From assembly GCA_017984755.1 (NCBI GenBank), contig JAGNYW010000006.1, positions 62,001-126,000 of the forward strand: a DNA stretch of 64,000 nt, in the 5' to 3' direction. The notes under the pieces are model-generated. The model did not search any database and was not told the origin of the DNA. It was given only the letters and a program-made list of their open reading frames with translations. The translations under genes and the position numbers were made by a program. The stretch comes from Methyloversatilis sp. GTDB lineage: Bacteria; Pseudomonadota; Gammaproteobacteria; Burkholderiales; Rhodocyclaceae. Below, one piece after another: positions 29,170 through 38,810 of the stretch; the first letter of the stretch is position 1, and each line of letters opens with the position of its first letter.

Positions 29170-30551
29170 CGGGTGACCTCGCGTGTTTCTGCAATGCGCT
29201 GCGCTTCCGCGATGAATACTTCAGCGCGGTGCGCGTAATTGCGGAACATGTCCAGGCTGGCACAGGCGGGCGACAGCAGTACCGCGTCGCCGGGCCGAGC
29301 GACCTCGAACGCAGCGCGAGTCGCATCTTCGAGGGTGGCGAAGCTGCCATGCGCCACGCCGCTGGCGGCGAGTATCGGGGCGATGGTCGGTGCGTCGCGA
29401 CCGATCAGCGCACAGTAGCGGGCGTGGCGCGCGGCGACCGGGCCGAGCGGGGCGAAGTCCTGCCCCTTGCCGTCGCCGCCGAGAATGAGGCAGAGCGGAC
29501 GACCGAGGCCTTCGATCGCGGCTACCGTGGCGCCGACGTTGGTGCCCTTCGAGTCGTCGATGAAACGCACGCCTTCGACATCGAGCACGGTTTCCACCCG
29601 GTGCGGCAAGCCACCGAAATCGCGCAGCGCGGCGATGCAGCGGTCTGCCGGCAAGCCAACCGATTCGCACAGCGCAAGCGCGGCGAGGGCGTTCAGCGCG
29701 TTGTGCCGACCGGCGAGCTTCATCTCGTCGAGCGCCAGCAGCCGCATGTCGCGCCGCATGAGCCAGGTGCGCCCGTCGTGTTCCGCCAGGTGGAAATCGC
29801 CATCGTTTTCGCCGAAGGTCAGCACCGGTGCGTCGGTGCGCCGCATCGCATTCGCGAATCCATCGTCGCCGTTGAGCACCTGCGCAACCCGTGGGCCGAA
29901 GATGCGCGCCTTGGCCGCTGCGTATCCGGTCATTCCGTCCGCGTAGCGATCGAGGTGGTCCTGCGTGACGTTCAGTACCGTGGCGGCGTCCGGTGCCAGG
30001 GTATCCGTGGTTTCGAGCTGGAAGCTGGACAGTTCCAGTACCCAGGCATCGGGCACGACGTGCCGGTCGAGCACCTGCATCAATGCGTCCAGCGCAGCAG
30101 GCGAAATATTGCCGCAAACTTCCGTGCACAGGCCGCAGGCACGGCACAGCGCGCCGACCAGCGTCGTCGTCGTGGTTTTGCCGTTGGTGCCGGTGATTGC
30201 GATCACCTTTGCGTGGCGGCGCAGATCGAGTTCGCGCAGCGCGCGGGCGAACAACTCGATCTCGCCGACGATTTCGATGCCGCGACGCTTCGCTTCCATC
30301 ACCAGCGGTTCGTGCAGCGACAGGCCGGGCGACAGGGCGAGCATTGCGACGCCGGTGAGCAGCCGTTGGTCGAATGCTCCGCAGCGCATGTCGGCCGTCG
30401 GAATGTCGCGTTTCAATGCGTCCAGGCCCGGCGGCGTCGCGCGGCTGTCGGCCACGCGCAGTACCGCACCGTGGCGTGCGCACCAGCGCGCCATGGCCAG
30501 CCCGGATTCGCCGAGGCCGAGGATGAGGACGTGTTTTCCGGCGAGGCTCAT
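29166..30551 (-). CDS. murD: UDP-MurNAc-L-alanine--D-glutamate ligase MurD
   Basis: A 461-residue Mur ligase adding D-Glu. N-terminal [21 protein letters not shown] binds the UDP part. The ATP P-loop [18 protein letters not shown] is near residue 110, and the C-terminal domain contains [27 protein letters not shown]. An upstream extension of the frame runs into mraY DNA, so I start at the ATG at 30551, which forms a TGATG junction with the mraY stop (one-base overlap). Confidence 0.97.
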   Translation of the reverse strand: MSLAGKHVLILGLGESGLAMARWCARHGAVLRVADSRATPPGLDALKRDIPTADMRCGAFDQRLLTGVAMLALSPGLSLHEPLVMEAKRRGIEIVGEIELFARALRELDLRRHAKVIAITGTNGKTTTTTLVGALCRACGLCTEVCGNISPAALDALMQVLDRHVVPDAWVLELSSFQLETTDTLAPDAATVLNVTQDHLDRYADGMTGYAAAKARIFGPRVAQVLNGDDGFANAMRRTDAPVLTFGENDGDFHLAEHDGRTWLMRRDMRLLALDEMKLAGRHNALNALAALALCESVGLPADRCIAALRDFGGLPHRVETVLDVEGVRFIDDSKGTNVGATVAAIEGLGRPLCLILGGDGKGQDFAPLGPVAARHARYCALIGRDAPTIAPILAASGVAHGSFATLEDATRAAFEVARPGDAVLLSPACASLDMFRNYAHRAEVFIAEAQRIAETREVTR

Positions 30552-31639
30552 CAGCGCAGCTTCAGCGTGGACAGACCGAACAGCACAAGCATCAGCGTGA
30601 TGATCCAGAAGCGAACCACCACCTGCGTTTCCTTCCATCCGCTCAGTTCGTAGTGATGGTGCAGTGGTGCCATCCGGAAGATGCGCTTGCCGCCCGACCA
30701 TTTGAAATAGAGCACCTGAATCATCACCGACAGTGTCTCGGCAACGAACAGGCCGCCCATGATGAACAGCACGATTTCCTGCCGCACCACGACCGCGACG
30801 GTGCCGAGCGCTGCGCCGAGCGCCAGCGCGCCGACATCGCCCATGAAAACTTCGGCCGGATAGGCGTTGAACCACAGGAAGCCGAGGCCGGCGCCGCACA
30901 GCGCGCCGCAGAAGATGGCCAGTTCGCCGGCGCCCGGAATGAAGGGCACGCCGAGGTAGCGCGAGAACACGGCGTTGCCGGCGACGTACGCGAAAATGGC
31001 CAATGCACCGCTGACCATGACGGCCGGCATGGTGGCCAGACCGTCGAGTCCGTCGGTCAGGTTGACCGCATGACTGGTGCCGACGATGACCAGGTAGGTG
31101 AGCACCATGAAGCCGAACGCGCCCAGCGGATAGGCCACCGACTTGAAGAAAGGAACGATGAGGTCAAGCTGTGCCGGCACCTGCGGCGTGAGGCCGAGAT
31201 ACACCGCAGCGCCGGCGGCGAAGATCGACGACCAGAAGAACTTGGCGCGGGCCGACAGGCCCTTCGGATTGCGATGCACGACCTTGCGCCAGTCATCGAC
31301 CCAGCCGACCGCGCCGAAACCGAGCGTGACGATGAGCACCACCCAGACGTAGCGGTTGGACAGGTCGGCCCACAGCAGCGTGGTCAGGCCGAGCGATATC
31401 AGGATGAGTGCGCCGCCCATGGTGGGTGTGCCGGCCTTGGTCAGATGCGACTTCGGACCGTCGTCGCGCACCGACTGCCCGATCTTGTATTCGGTCAGCT
31501 TTCGGATGACCAGCGGCCCGAATGTCCAGCAGATCGCGAGCGATGTCATCATCGCCAGCACAGCGCGCAGGGTGATGTAGTTGAAGACGTTGAAGGCGCG
31601 GATGTCTTCGGCCAGCCAGCGGGTCAGTTCAAGAAGCAT
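30551..31639 (-). CDS. mraY: phospho-MurNAc-pentapeptide translocase MraY
   Basis: A 362-residue integral membrane enzyme with about ten transmembrane helices. It transfers phospho-MurNAc-pentapeptide to undecaprenyl phosphate, forming lipid I. Signatures are [20 protein letters not shown] (first cytoplasmic loop), [10 protein letters not shown] with the paired Asp, [13 protein letters not shown] (Asn-Asp-Asp Mg site) and [13 protein letters not shown]. Length is as in E. coli (360). The murF stop overlaps its start by 11 bases. Confidence 0.97.
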   Translation of the reverse strand: MLLELTRWLAEDIRAFNVFNYITLRAVLAMMTSLAICWTFGPLVIRKLTEYKIGQSVRDDGPKSHLTKAGTPTMGGALILISLGLTTLLWADLSNRYVWVVLIVTLGFGAVGWVDDWRKVVHRNPKGLSARAKFFWSSIFAAGAAVYLGLTPQVPAQLDLIVPFFKSVAYPLGAFGFMVLTYLVIVGTSHAVNLTDGLDGLATMPAVMVSGALAIFAYVAGNAVFSRYLGVPFIPGAGELAIFCGALCGAGLGFLWFNAYPAEVFMGDVGALALGAALGTVAVVVRQEIVLFIMGGLFVAETLSVMIQVLYFKWSGGKRIFRMAPLHHHYELSGWKETQVVVRFWIITLMLVLFGLSTLKLR

Positions 31640-33026
31640 GGGTATCCCGTCCGGAGGTATTGAGCAGTGCCTCGGCCACGCGCTCCATGCGCATGAAGCG
31701 CGAACCCTTCACCAGCACCGTGGTGTCGGCGTCGAGTTGCGGGCGCAGTGCAGTGGCGATGGCGGCATGGTCGTTGTAGTGATGGGCGTCGTCGCCGAAG
31801 GCTGCGACGGCATCGGTGCTTGCCTTGCCCAGTGCGTGCAGTGCATGGATGCCGTGCGCACGCGCATAGGCGCCGGCTTCGGTGTGGAAAGCCGGGCCCT
31901 CGTTGCCGACTTCGCCCATGTCGCCCAGTACCAGGATTCGTCGCCCGCGTGCCTGCGCCAGCACATCGATGGCGGCGCGAACCGAGTCCGGATTCGCGTT
32001 GTAGCTGTCATCGATGATGGTGCTGCCGGCCAGGCCGGCACGAATCTGCTGCCGGCCCTTCACGCCGTCGAAGCCGTTCAGTGCCCACACGACGGCGGCC
32101 ATGTCGGCGCCAGCTGCAAGACTGGCGGTGGCGGCGCACAGCGCATTGCGTGCGTTGTGCAACCCGGGCACCCGCAGCGTGATGCGCGCAGTGCCGAACA
32201 CGCCGCTCAGGTCGAGTCGGTAACCGAGGCCTTCTGCGGTTGCGGTCGCACGGACTTCCGCCACATGCGCGATGCCGAAGCGCAAAGTGTGGTGCTGCAC
32301 GGTGCGCCCGCACCAGTAGTCGGCGAAGTCGTCGTCGGCATTGATGATGGCCACGCCGCCGGCGTCGAGCGCGTCGAACACGTCGCCGTTCTCGCGCGCC
32401 ACTTCGGCGACGCTGTTCATGAATTCGAGGTGTTCGCGCTGGGCGTTGTTCACCAGCGCCACCGTCGGCTTCGCCATGCCGGCCAGCCAGGCGATTTCGC
32501 CCGGATGGTTCATGCCCATTTCGATCACGGCGAGGCGATGCGTGTCGCGCAGGCCGAACAGCATGAGCGGCACGCCGATGTCGTTGTTCAGGTTGCCGCG
32601 GGTGGCCAGTACCGCCGTGTCCGGATTCCAGCCGACGCTCAGCGCATGGGCGCGCAGGATCGCAGCGATCATTTCCTTGACCGTGGTCTTGCCATTGCTC
32701 CCGGTGACGCCGATCAGCGGCAGCGTGAAGCGGCTGCGCCAGGCACGTGCGATGTCGCCCAATGCGATGCGTGTGTCGTGCACCCGGATCAGCGTGCCGT
32801 CGGCGTGCGGGCAGTCATGAGCGATGACCGTTGCTGCGGCACCGGCCGCCTGCACATCGGCGATGAAGTCATGGGCGTCGAAGCGTTCGCCGCGCAATGC
32901 GATGAACAGGTCGCCGGCATGCACCGCCCGACTGTCGGTGGCAAAGCCGGCCAGCGGCATGTCGGGCCCGCTCAGCGTGCCGCCACAGGCGTGTGCGGCA
33001 TCGGAGGCCATCCACTGCGCGCTCAT
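31629..33026 (-). CDS. murF: UDP-MurNAc-tripeptide--D-alanyl-D-alanine ligase MurF
   Basis: A 465-residue Mur ligase joining the D-Ala-D-Ala made by Ddl to the tripeptide. The P-loop [19 protein letters not shown] is near residue 110, the [12 protein letters not shown] block is typical of MurF, and the C-terminal half has [20 protein letters not shown] use the ATG at 33026, whose ATGA overlaps the murE stop, rather than a start 18 codons earlier lying inside murE. The last residues overlap mraY. Confidence 0.96.
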   Translation of the reverse strand: MSAQWMASDAAHACGGTLSGPDMPLAGFATDSRAVHAGDLFIALRGERFDAHDFIADVQAAGAAATVIAHDCPHADGTLIRVHDTRIALGDIARAWRSRFTLPLIGVTGSNGKTTVKEMIAAILRAHALSVGWNPDTAVLATRGNLNNDIGVPLMLFGLRDTHRLAVIEMGMNHPGEIAWLAGMAKPTVALVNNAQREHLEFMNSVAEVARENGDVFDALDAGGVAIINADDDFADYWCGRTVQHHTLRFGIAHVAEVRATATAEGLGYRLDLSGVFGTARITLRVPGLHNARNALCAATASLAAGADMAAVVWALNGFDGVKGRQQIRAGLAGSTIIDDSYNANPDSVRAAIDVLAQARGRRILVLGDMGEVGNEGPAFHTEAGAYARAHGIHALHALGKASTDAVAAFGDDAHHYNDHAAIATALRPQLDADTTVLVKGSRFMRMERVAEALLNTSGRDTHAS

Positions 33027-34510
33027 GCCGCGTTCCCCCATGCGGCGAGTGCGCTGCGGGCCTGATCGAGATCCGACCACGGCATGCGCCGGCCTTTGCG
33101 CTCCTGCCAGGTTTCATGACCTTTGCCGGCGAGCAGCACGACATCATGTTCACCGGCGCCCGCGATGGCGTGCCGGATGGCTTCGCCGCGTTCGGTGATG
33201 CGTTGCACGCGGCAGCTCTCGGATACGCCGCGCAGGATGTCGTCAAGGATCGCTTCCGGATCTTCGCCGCGCGGATTGTCCGACGTTACCCAGACCTGCT
33301 GCGCCAGTTCGCAGGCGACGGCGCCCATCAGCGGACGCTTGCCGGCGTCGCGCTCGCCACCGCAGCCGAACACGCAGATCAGCTTTCCACCGCGTGCAGC
33401 GGCCATCGGCTGCAACGCGAGCAGCGCCTGCTCCAGTGCATCGGGAGTGTGGGCGTAGTCGACCACGACCAGCGGCGAGCGCTCGCCGCCGACGCCCTGC
33501 ATGCGGCCGGGTGGCGGCGTCAGTCCGCCGAGCGCGCGCACAGCGTCATTCAGGGCGACACCGGCGTGCAGCAGGCTGCCCACGACGGCCATCAGATTCT
33601 GGATGTTGAAGCGCCCGATCAATCCGGTCGTGACGTGCACGCTCATCTGATCAAGCACCTGCACGAGGTCGAAAGCGACCCCTGTAGAAAGATCGGCGTT
33701 GCGCGCACGCAGGCCGGTCACACCGGCAGGCGCTGCATGGTCCAGGGCGCAGGCCGTGACGGTCAGCCGCGATGCGCACTGCTGCGCCAGCGTGCGGCCG
33801 AAGGCGTCGTCCGTATTGATGACCGCTGCCTGCAGGCCGGGGTGCGCAAACAGCGCTGCCTTGGCGTCGGCGTAGGCATGCATGTCGGGGTGGTAGTCGA
33901 GATGGTCGCGCGTGAGATTGGTGAACACGGCGGTGTGAATGCGTACTGCGTCGATGCGTCGCTGGTGCAGCCCGATGGACGACACTTCCATGGCACAGGC
34001 GTGCGCACCGGCCCGACGAAGATCGGCGAGCGTCTGATGCACGCTCACGACATCCGGTGTCGTGTTGGCCGATTCGGCCAGATGGCCGGGCAGCCCGTAA
34101 CCCAGCGTGCCGATGACACCGCATTCGCGGCCGAGCGTGCGCAGGGCCTGCGCGATCCACTGGCTGACCGATGTCTTGCCATTGGTGCCGGTGATACCGA
34201 TCACGTGCATGTGGGCCGACGGGTGGCCGAGCAGGGCGTCGGCGATGGCGCCGGAATGGGTGCGCAGTGCGCTTACCTGTATGACCGGCACGGCGCTGTC
34301 GGCGGGTGCTGAGTCGGCTTCGCACAGCACTGCCGAAGCACCCTGTGCAATCGCGTTGGCGATGAAGCGCGTGCCGTCGGTGCGCTCGCCCGGCAGCGCG
34401 AAAAAGACGTCGCCCTGCGCCACTCGACGGGAGTCCACGCAAAGTCTGCGCGGAACGACCCCGTGGCGTGACAGCACCTCCTGCACTCGGGCGATCACTT
34501 CGGCGCTCAC
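33023..34510 (-). CDS. murE: UDP-MurNAc-L-Ala-D-Glu--meso-DAP ligase MurE
   Basis: A 495-residue Mur ligase. The ATP loop [20 protein letters not shown] is near residue 110. The specificity motif TSDNPRGEDPEAIL has DNPR, which binds meso-diaminopimelate, as in Gram-negative enzymes (lysine-adding enzymes differ). The conserved EVSSIGLHQRR and VVDYAHTPDALEQAL segments are also present. The start is GTG at 34510, with a GTGA overlap onto the ftsI stop. Confidence 0.97.
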   Translation of the reverse strand: MSAEVIARVQEVLSRHGVVPRRLCVDSRRVAQGDVFFALPGERTDGTRFIANAIAQGASAVLCEADSAPADSAVPVIQVSALRTHSGAIADALLGHPSAHMHVIGITGTNGKTSVSQWIAQALRTLGRECGVIGTLGYGLPGHLAESANTTPDVVSVHQTLADLRRAGAHACAMEVSSIGLHQRRIDAVRIHTAVFTNLTRDHLDYHPDMHAYADAKAALFAHPGLQAAVINTDDAFGRTLAQQCASRLTVTACALDHAAPAGVTGLRARNADLSTGVAFDLVQVLDQMSVHVTTGLIGRFNIQNLMAVVGSLLHAGVALNDAVRALGGLTPPPGRMQGVGGERSPLVVVDYAHTPDALEQALLALQPMAAARGGKLICVFGCGGERDAGKRPLMGAVACELAQQVWVTSDNPRGEDPEAILDDILRGVSESCRVQRITERGEAIRHAIAGAGEHDVVLLAGKGHETWQERKGRRMPWSDLDQARSALAAWGNAA

Positions 34511-36279
34511 GGTAACACCTTCGGCGTCACGCTGTTGCGCGCCATCTGCAGCGGGGGGACCGGCCGGTCCGGTGCGATACCCGTGGTGCGCAGCGTGGCA
34601 TTCATGATGTCCGAGAATACCGGTGCGGCAACCTGACCACCGTAGTGCTTGCCGTTGGAGGGCTCGTCGATCATCACCGCCACGACATAGCGCGGATCGG
34701 ATACCGGAGCGAAGCCGACGAAGGATGCGATGTATTTGTTGGCGTAGGTACCGCCTTCGATCTTGTGTGCGGTGCCGGTCTTGCCGGCGACGCGGTAACC
34801 CGGAATCTGTGCCTGGGGCGCCGTCCCGCCCGCTCCGGCCGCAAGTTCGAGCATGCGGCGCACTTCGCGTGCAGTCTGTGCGGAGAACACCTGCAGGCCG
34901 CTGATCGGTGGCGTGTCGACGCGCGTGAGCGACAGCGGTATGAGATCTCCGTCGCGGGCAAACACCATGTAGGCGCGCGCCATCTGCATCAAGGTGACCG
35001 ACATGCCGTGACCGTAGGACATGGTCGCCTGTTCGACCGGCTTCCAGCTGGCAGCCGACCGAAGGCGTCCTGACGCCTCACCGGGGAAACCGAGGCGAAG
35101 CGGACTGCCGAATCCGACCTGGTCGTATACGCGCCACATTTCGGCCGGCGTGAAGTCGGCGGCGATCTTGGCCACGCCGATGTTTGACGATTTCTGTATC
35201 ACCTCGGCGACGCTCAAGGTGCCGTGGGGATGGGCGTCGCCGATGGAATAGCGGCCGAATCGCAGCTTGCCGGCGCAGTCTACCGGCGTGTCGAAGTTGT
35301 AGCGTCCGCCATCGAGCGCCATCGCCGCGATGAACGGTTTGATCGTGGAGCCCGGTTCGTAGGTGTCCGTGAACGCGCGGTTGCGCAGCGGCGGGCCGCT
35401 CAGCTGCGCGCGGTTGTTCGGGTTGTAGGTGGGCCAGTTGGCCAGCGCAAGCACTTCGCCGGTACGCGAGTCAAGCACCACGGCGCTGCCGGCGCGTGCC
35501 CTGTGCTCGGTCACTGCCTGTTTGAGGCGGCTGTGAGCGAGAAACTGCAGCCGGGTGTCGATCGCCAGGCGGATGTCGCCGCCGTCGCGCGGCGGCTGCA
35601 GGGTTTCGACGTCCTCGACCACGTTGCGACGGGCATCCGTGATGACGCGGCGCGAACCTTTCTGGCCGGTCAACGGCCGGTTCATCGCCAGTTCGATGCC
35701 CTCGAGGCCGTTGTCGTCCATGCCGGTGAAGCCGACCACGTGCGCGCTCACCTCGCCGTGCGGGTAGTAGCGGCGATATTCGGGTTCGGCGCGGATGCCG
35801 GGAAGCTTGAGCGCCAGGATGCGCTGGGCCACATCGGGAGCGACCTGGCGTTTCAGGTACCCGCGTCCGCGCTGATCGGGAATCTTGCGCGCGACGGTGC
35901 GGTGGTCCATGTCCAGCAGATCGGCCAGTTGCCGGATCTGTGCCGGCGTGAGCTTTTCGGCACCGATGTCGCGCGGGTTGGCCCTGGTCTGCGCCGTGCT
36001 GCGTGTCGGGCGCGCCTCGGCGACGATGGCGGATACCTGGGTGCTCATGGCCAGCACCTGCTCGTTGCGGTCGAGCACGCGGCCGCGCGACGCCGGCGTC
36101 GGCAGTACCTTCGAGAACCGCTCTTCGCCCTTGCGCTGGTAGAACTCGTTGTCGACGGCCTGCAGCCAGAATGCCCGAGCCACCAGCCCGCCGAACAGCA
36201 CCATCATCAGCACAAGCATGGCGCGTGCGCGCCATGCAGGCAGCAATTCCGCCAGCAGCGGGTTGTCGGCGAGCTTCAT
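34507..36279 (-). CDS. ftsI: division transpeptidase FtsI (PBP3)
   Basis: A 590-residue class B penicillin-binding protein that crosslinks septal peptidoglycan with FtsW. There is a short cytoplasmic tail, then one transmembrane helix (LVLMMVLFGGLVARAFWLQAV, about 22-42). A pedestal domain with GRVLDRNEQVLAMS follows. The transpeptidase motifs are EPGSTIKPF (SxxK), QKSSNIGVAK (SxN) and AGKTGTAHKI (KTG). The order of motifs and the length match E. coli PBP3 (588). It is translationally coupled to ftsL upstream (ATGA) and murE downstream. Confidence 0.97.
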   Translation of the reverse strand: MKLADNPLLAELLPAWRARAMLVLMMVLFGGLVARAFWLQAVDNEFYQRKGEERFSKVLPTPASRGRVLDRNEQVLAMSTQVSAIVAEARPTRSTAQTRANPRDIGAEKLTPAQIRQLADLLDMDHRTVARKIPDQRGRGYLKRQVAPDVAQRILALKLPGIRAEPEYRRYYPHGEVSAHVVGFTGMDDNGLEGIELAMNRPLTGQKGSRRVITDARRNVVEDVETLQPPRDGGDIRLAIDTRLQFLAHSRLKQAVTEHRARAGSAVVLDSRTGEVLALANWPTYNPNNRAQLSGPPLRNRAFTDTYEPGSTIKPFIAAMALDGGRYNFDTPVDCAGKLRFGRYSIGDAHPHGTLSVAEVIQKSSNIGVAKIAADFTPAEMWRVYDQVGFGSPLRLGFPGEASGRLRSAASWKPVEQATMSYGHGMSVTLMQMARAYMVFARDGDLIPLSLTRVDTPPISGLQVFSAQTAREVRRMLELAAGAGGTAPQAQIPGYRVAGKTGTAHKIEGGTYANKYIASFVGFAPVSDPRYVVAVMIDEPSNGKHYGGQVAAPVFSDIMNATLRTTGIAPDRPVPPLQMARNSVTPKVLP

Positions 36280-36551
36280 TGCATCAACTCCGCAGGGTCG
36301 AGCACCACCACGTGGTCACGGGCAGGCGCGCTCATCCGCAGCTTGCTTCCGGCCAGTTCGGCGATGCGTGCATGCGCCGCCAGCGTGCCCTGTTCGATCT
36401 GCAGTTGCCCCCACTCGGTTTCCAGCGCGCGCATGCGTTCGATTTCGCGCTCCAGCTGCGTGTGCAGGCTGCGCGACTTGTGCTGCGCCGACACCAGTGC
36501 AATCGCGCTGGCCAGCAGCAGGAGAATCAGAACGAAGTGAAGCCGCAGCAT
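36276..36551 (-). CDS. ftsL: cell division protein FtsL
   Basis: A 91-residue bitopic protein: a 4-residue cytoplasmic end, a membrane helix (LHFVLILLLLASAIALVSA), then a leucine-rich periplasmic coiled coil (LHTQLEREIERMRALETEWGQLQIEQGTLA marks the heptads). FtsL forms a complex with FtsB and FtsQ and activates FtsWI. Weak sequence conservation is normal for FtsL, and the identification rests on size, topology and its place between rsmH and ftsI. It follows rsmH after one base. Confidence 0.93.
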   Translation of the reverse strand: MLRLHFVLILLLLASAIALVSAQHKSRSLHTQLEREIERMRALETEWGQLQIEQGTLAAHARIAELAGSKLRMSAPARDHVVVLDPAELMQ

Positions 36552-36552
36552 G

Positions 36553-37467
36553 TCAGCTCACCTTCTCGGCGACGCGCAACGTGGCGCTGCGTGCACGCGG
36601 ATTGCGCGCGATTTCCTCCGTACCGGCGCGGATGCGCGCGATCAGCGTCATCTTCGGCTTCGGCAACTGGTCGGCACGCAATGGCATGCCGCGCGGCGGC
36701 TGGGGCGGATTGGCCTGATCGGCCATGAAGCGCTTGACGATGCGGTCTTCCAGCGAATGGAAGCAGATCACCGCCAGCCGGCCAGCGGGCTTCAGGACCT
36801 CGAGCGCCTGAGGCAGCACTAGCGAAAGCTCCTCAAGCTCCTTATTGATGAAAATCCGTAGAGCTTGAAAGCTGCGCGTCGCCGGATGCTGGCCCGCCTC
36901 CCGCGTACGGACAGCGGACGCCACGATCTGGGCAAGCTGGTATGTGGTGTCGACAGGCCGCTCGCCCCGAGCAGCAACAATCGCCTTTGCAATCGCTGAA
37001 GCAAACCGTTCTTCGCCATAGTCCCTGATGACCTCCTTGATGTCTGCTTCGTCGGCGCGTGCCAGCCATTGCGCCACTGTGTCGCCCCGGCTGGTGTCCA
37101 TGCGCATGTCCAGTGGTGCGTCCTGCCTGAAACTCATGCCTCGTGCGGCTTCGTCGAGCTGCGGCGACGACACGCCGATGTCGAGCAGCACGCCGTCCAC
37201 GGCAGTCACGCCCAGATCGTCGAGCACGCTCGCCAGTTCGGCGAAGCGCGCATGAACAAGGGTGAAACGTGCGTCACCGATGGTTTGTCCGGCGACGATG
37301 GCCGTCGGGTCGCGATCCAGTGCGATCAGCCGGCCGGCTGGGCCGAGCCGGGCGAGCAGGCCGCGGCTGTGACCGCCGCGACCGAAGGTGCCGTCGACGT
37401 ACACGCCGTCGGGGCGCACCGCCAGCGCCTCCAGCGCCTCGGTGAGCAGGACCGGGATGTGCTCCAT
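36553..37467 (-). CDS. rsmH: 16S rRNA (cytosine1402-N4)-methyltransferase RsmH
   Basis: A 304-residue SAM-dependent methyltransferase that N4-methylates C1402 of 16S rRNA, the same nucleotide modified by RsmI at 12.3 kb. The N-terminus [15 protein letters not shown], the SAM motif [32 protein letters not shown] and [17 protein letters not shown] are diagnostic. The start at 37467 lies one base after the mraZ stop. Codon use changes in the middle (about 36800-37040): CTT, CTA, GCT, ATT and CGG become frequent in an otherwise CTG/GCG/ATC-biased gene. Confidence 0.96.
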   Translation of the reverse strand: MEHIPVLLTEALEALAVRPDGVYVDGTFGRGGHSRGLLARLGPAGRLIALDRDPTAIVAGQTIGDARFTLVHARFAELASVLDDLGVTAVDGVLLDIGVSSPQLDEAARGMSFRQDAPLDMRMDTSRGDTVAQWLARADEADIKEVIRDYGEERFASAIAKAIVAARGERPVDTTYQLAQIVASAVRTREAGQHPATRSFQALRIFINKELEELSLVLPQALEVLKPAGRLAVICFHSLEDRIVKRFMADQANPPQPPRGMPLRADQLPKPKMTLIARIRAGTEEIARNPRARSATLRVAEKVS

Positions 37468-37468
37468 G

Positions 37469-37921
37469 TCAGAGCCTGAAGCCGCTGATGACGTCCGGCG
37501 GCAGTTGCGCCGTACCTTCGCGTTCGTCGCGCGCCTGTGCTTCGGCGTTCCAGCGCGCTTCGTCCCACAGTTCGAAACGGTTGCCACGGCCCACCAGCAT
37601 CACGCTCCTGACCAGACCGGCGCGTTCGCGCAAGTCACTGCAGAGAAGCAGACGGCCCGCGCGATCGATCGACTCGTCGCGTGCATTGGCGGTGAAGCTC
37701 AGCTTGAAGTCATTGCTTGCCTGATCCAGGTCGGGCAAGCGGTCCAGGCGGGCCAGCAGCGCTTCGAATTCGGGCTGGGGATAGAGCAGGACGTGTTCGC
37801 GGGTGCGTGCGGTCATCACCACCTCTCCGCCGCACATGTCCATCAGCTTTTTGCGCGGACGAGCGGGAATGACAAGCCTGTGCTTGTCATCCATGGTGAG
37901 CCGGGTCGTCCCGTAGAACAT
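37469..37921 (-). CDS. mraZ: transcriptional regulator MraZ
   Basis: A 150-residue protein of two AbrB-like MraZ domains: [20 protein letters not shown] at the start, then [24 protein letters not shown] (second DxxGR). MraZ forms ring oligomers and represses its own dcw promoter by binding direct repeats just upstream. Here four TGG repeats at 11-base intervals lie upstream, overlapping the -10 element of a good promoter. It is the first gene of the fifteen-gene dcw run on the minus strand. Confidence 0.96.
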   Translation of the reverse strand: MFYGTTRLTMDDKHRLVIPARPRKKLMDMCGGEVVMTARTREHVLLYPQPEFEALLARLDRLPDLDQASNDFKLSFTANARDESIDRAGRLLLCSDLRERAGLVRSVMLVGRGNRFELWDEARWNAEAQARDEREGTAQLPPDVISGFRL

Positions 37922-38004
37922 TCGTATGCCCGCGAAAGTGATTCAGGTGCTGTGGATAAATACAGTGAATTGTCTGATGGGCCGGAATGCGTTGTTCCCC
38001 GGTT

Positions 38005-38042
38005 TCCCACTATCAATCCACTTCTTATCCAATATTGCTCCA
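38005..38042 (-). promoter_or_regulatory. putative MraZ operator: four TGG repeats at 11-base steps
   Basis: On the minus strand TGGAG, TGGAT, TGGAT and TGGGA begin at 38042, 38031, 38020 and 38009, each 11 bases apart, and a GGGGAA block follows. E. coli MraZ binds TGGGN repeats separated by five bases (10-base period). Here the period is 11. The first repeat touches the -10 hexamer and the array covers the expected transcription start, which fits autorepression. Confidence 0.72.
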
Positions 38043-38070
38043 CTTTAGCTTTCAGCGTATCGATGGTCAA
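38042..38070 (-). promoter_or_regulatory. sigma-70 promoter of the mraZ/dcw operon
   Basis: Minus strand TTGACC (38070-38065), a 17-base spacer, then TAAAGT (38047-38042). The -35 matches the consensus at five of six positions and the -10 at four of six. Transcription would begin near 38036, inside the TGG repeat array, leaving a leader of about 115 bases before the mraZ ATG. Confidence 0.72.
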
Positions 38071-38131
38071 TAGACGAATGAGTGCAAAAGCATTGCTGCA
38101 ACAATGACTTAGCGTGACTTTTTCACGTTAT

Positions 38132-38162
38132 TCCCATTAAAAACCGTTTGTTTTTAATGGGA
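38132..38162. terminator. AT-rich 13-base inverted repeat between mraZ promoter and rnpB
   Basis: The arms TCCCATTAAAAAC (38132-38144) and GTTTTTAATGGGA (38150-38162) are perfectly complementary with a 5-base loop. On the minus strand it lies about 125 bases after the RNase P RNA 3' end and before the dcw promoter. It could stop transcripts coming from rnpB. There is no classical T-run, so this role is inferred. Confidence 0.45.
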
Positions 38163-38283
38163 TAGAAAATGAATTGAATGTGCTTGGTGAGAAGCCGCGG
38201 GGACGGAATGGCCGCGGTGGGGCGAAAGGGGAACGGAATGCACGGCTGTAGCGTGCGCTCCGGTGATGCGACAAACAGGAATG

Positions 38284-38688
38284 AGTGGAAGTCCGCCTGT
38301 AAGCCGGGTTCTGTTGTGCGCGAACGCACCGGCAACCATTCATCTGGGCGACGTGTTGCCACGCCGCTCGAGCAGCCTACCCGGAAGCGACGCGAGCCGC
38401 GTCATGGCTTCCCTATTTGGCCTTGCCCCGGATGGGGTTTTGCGTGCCGTGCACGTCGCCGCGCACGCGGTGGGCTCTTACCCGGCGTTGCCGCCCGCCC
38501 GGAGGCGCACCATTTCAACCTTGCCTGATCCTTGCGGCCATCGGCGGTATGTTTTCTGTTCCACTTTCCGTCGCCTTGGGTCGCACTTGCGCACGACTTG
38601 TAGCGCCCGGCCGTTAGCCGGCATCCTGCTCTGAGGGGCCCGGACTTTCCTCCGCGCTTGCGCGCCGCGGTTGCCCGGCGGACTTCCG
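38284..38688 (-). ncRNA. rnpB: RNase P RNA (M1 RNA, bacterial type A)
   Basis: The catalytic RNA that matures tRNA 5' ends, read on the minus strand. Near the 5' end is GAGGAAAGTCCGGGC (CR I). Further on are ACAGAAAACATACCGCC, GGTAAGAGCCCACCGCG, GGGTAGGCTGCTCGAGC, and at the 3' side AACCCGGCTTACAGGCGG. The terminal P1 helix is explicit: GGAAGTCCGCC at the 5' end (38687-38677) pairs with GGCGGACTTCC at the 3' end (38297-38287). About 400 bases is right for type A. Ends are estimated from P1. A TACAAT -10 element lies seven bases upstream. Confidence 0.93.
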
Positions 38689-38694
38689 GGCCGG

Positions 38695-38700
38695 ATTGTA
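38695..38700 (-). promoter_or_regulatory. -10 element of rnpB
   Basis: TACAAT on the minus strand (38700-38695), placed so that transcription would start at 38688-38687, exactly at the first base of helix P1. The discriminator between them is very GC-rich, as at stable-RNA promoters. No clear -35 hexamer is visible. Confidence 0.5.
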
Positions 38701-38810
38701 CCCGCACGGCAGGTCCGCTCCGCGCCGATCGGTGGCCATCAGTGCTCTCAAGATGCTGCGTTCGGGGCCGTTCAAGCGATGTCGCACAACCTTTTTCCGC
38801 ATGCTTCCGG

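Larger units (their letters stand above)
37922..38283. other. AT-rich non-coding region between mraZ and rnpB
   Basis: A 362-base stretch with no credible gene and clearly lower GC than its surroundings. It contains, from left to right, the mraZ leader (about 115 bases), the MraZ repeats, the mraZ promoter, a 13-base inverted repeat at 38132-38162, and a GC-richer segment with a CCGCGG repeat beside the 3' end of the RNase P RNA. Short open frames here show no conserved residues. Confidence 0.7.

Noticed and set aside
37970..38020. An alternative mraZ promoter beginning TTGATA inside the repeats.
   Set aside because: Its -10 position reads AACGCA, far from consensus. The TTGACC-N17-TAAAGT promoter upstream is better.
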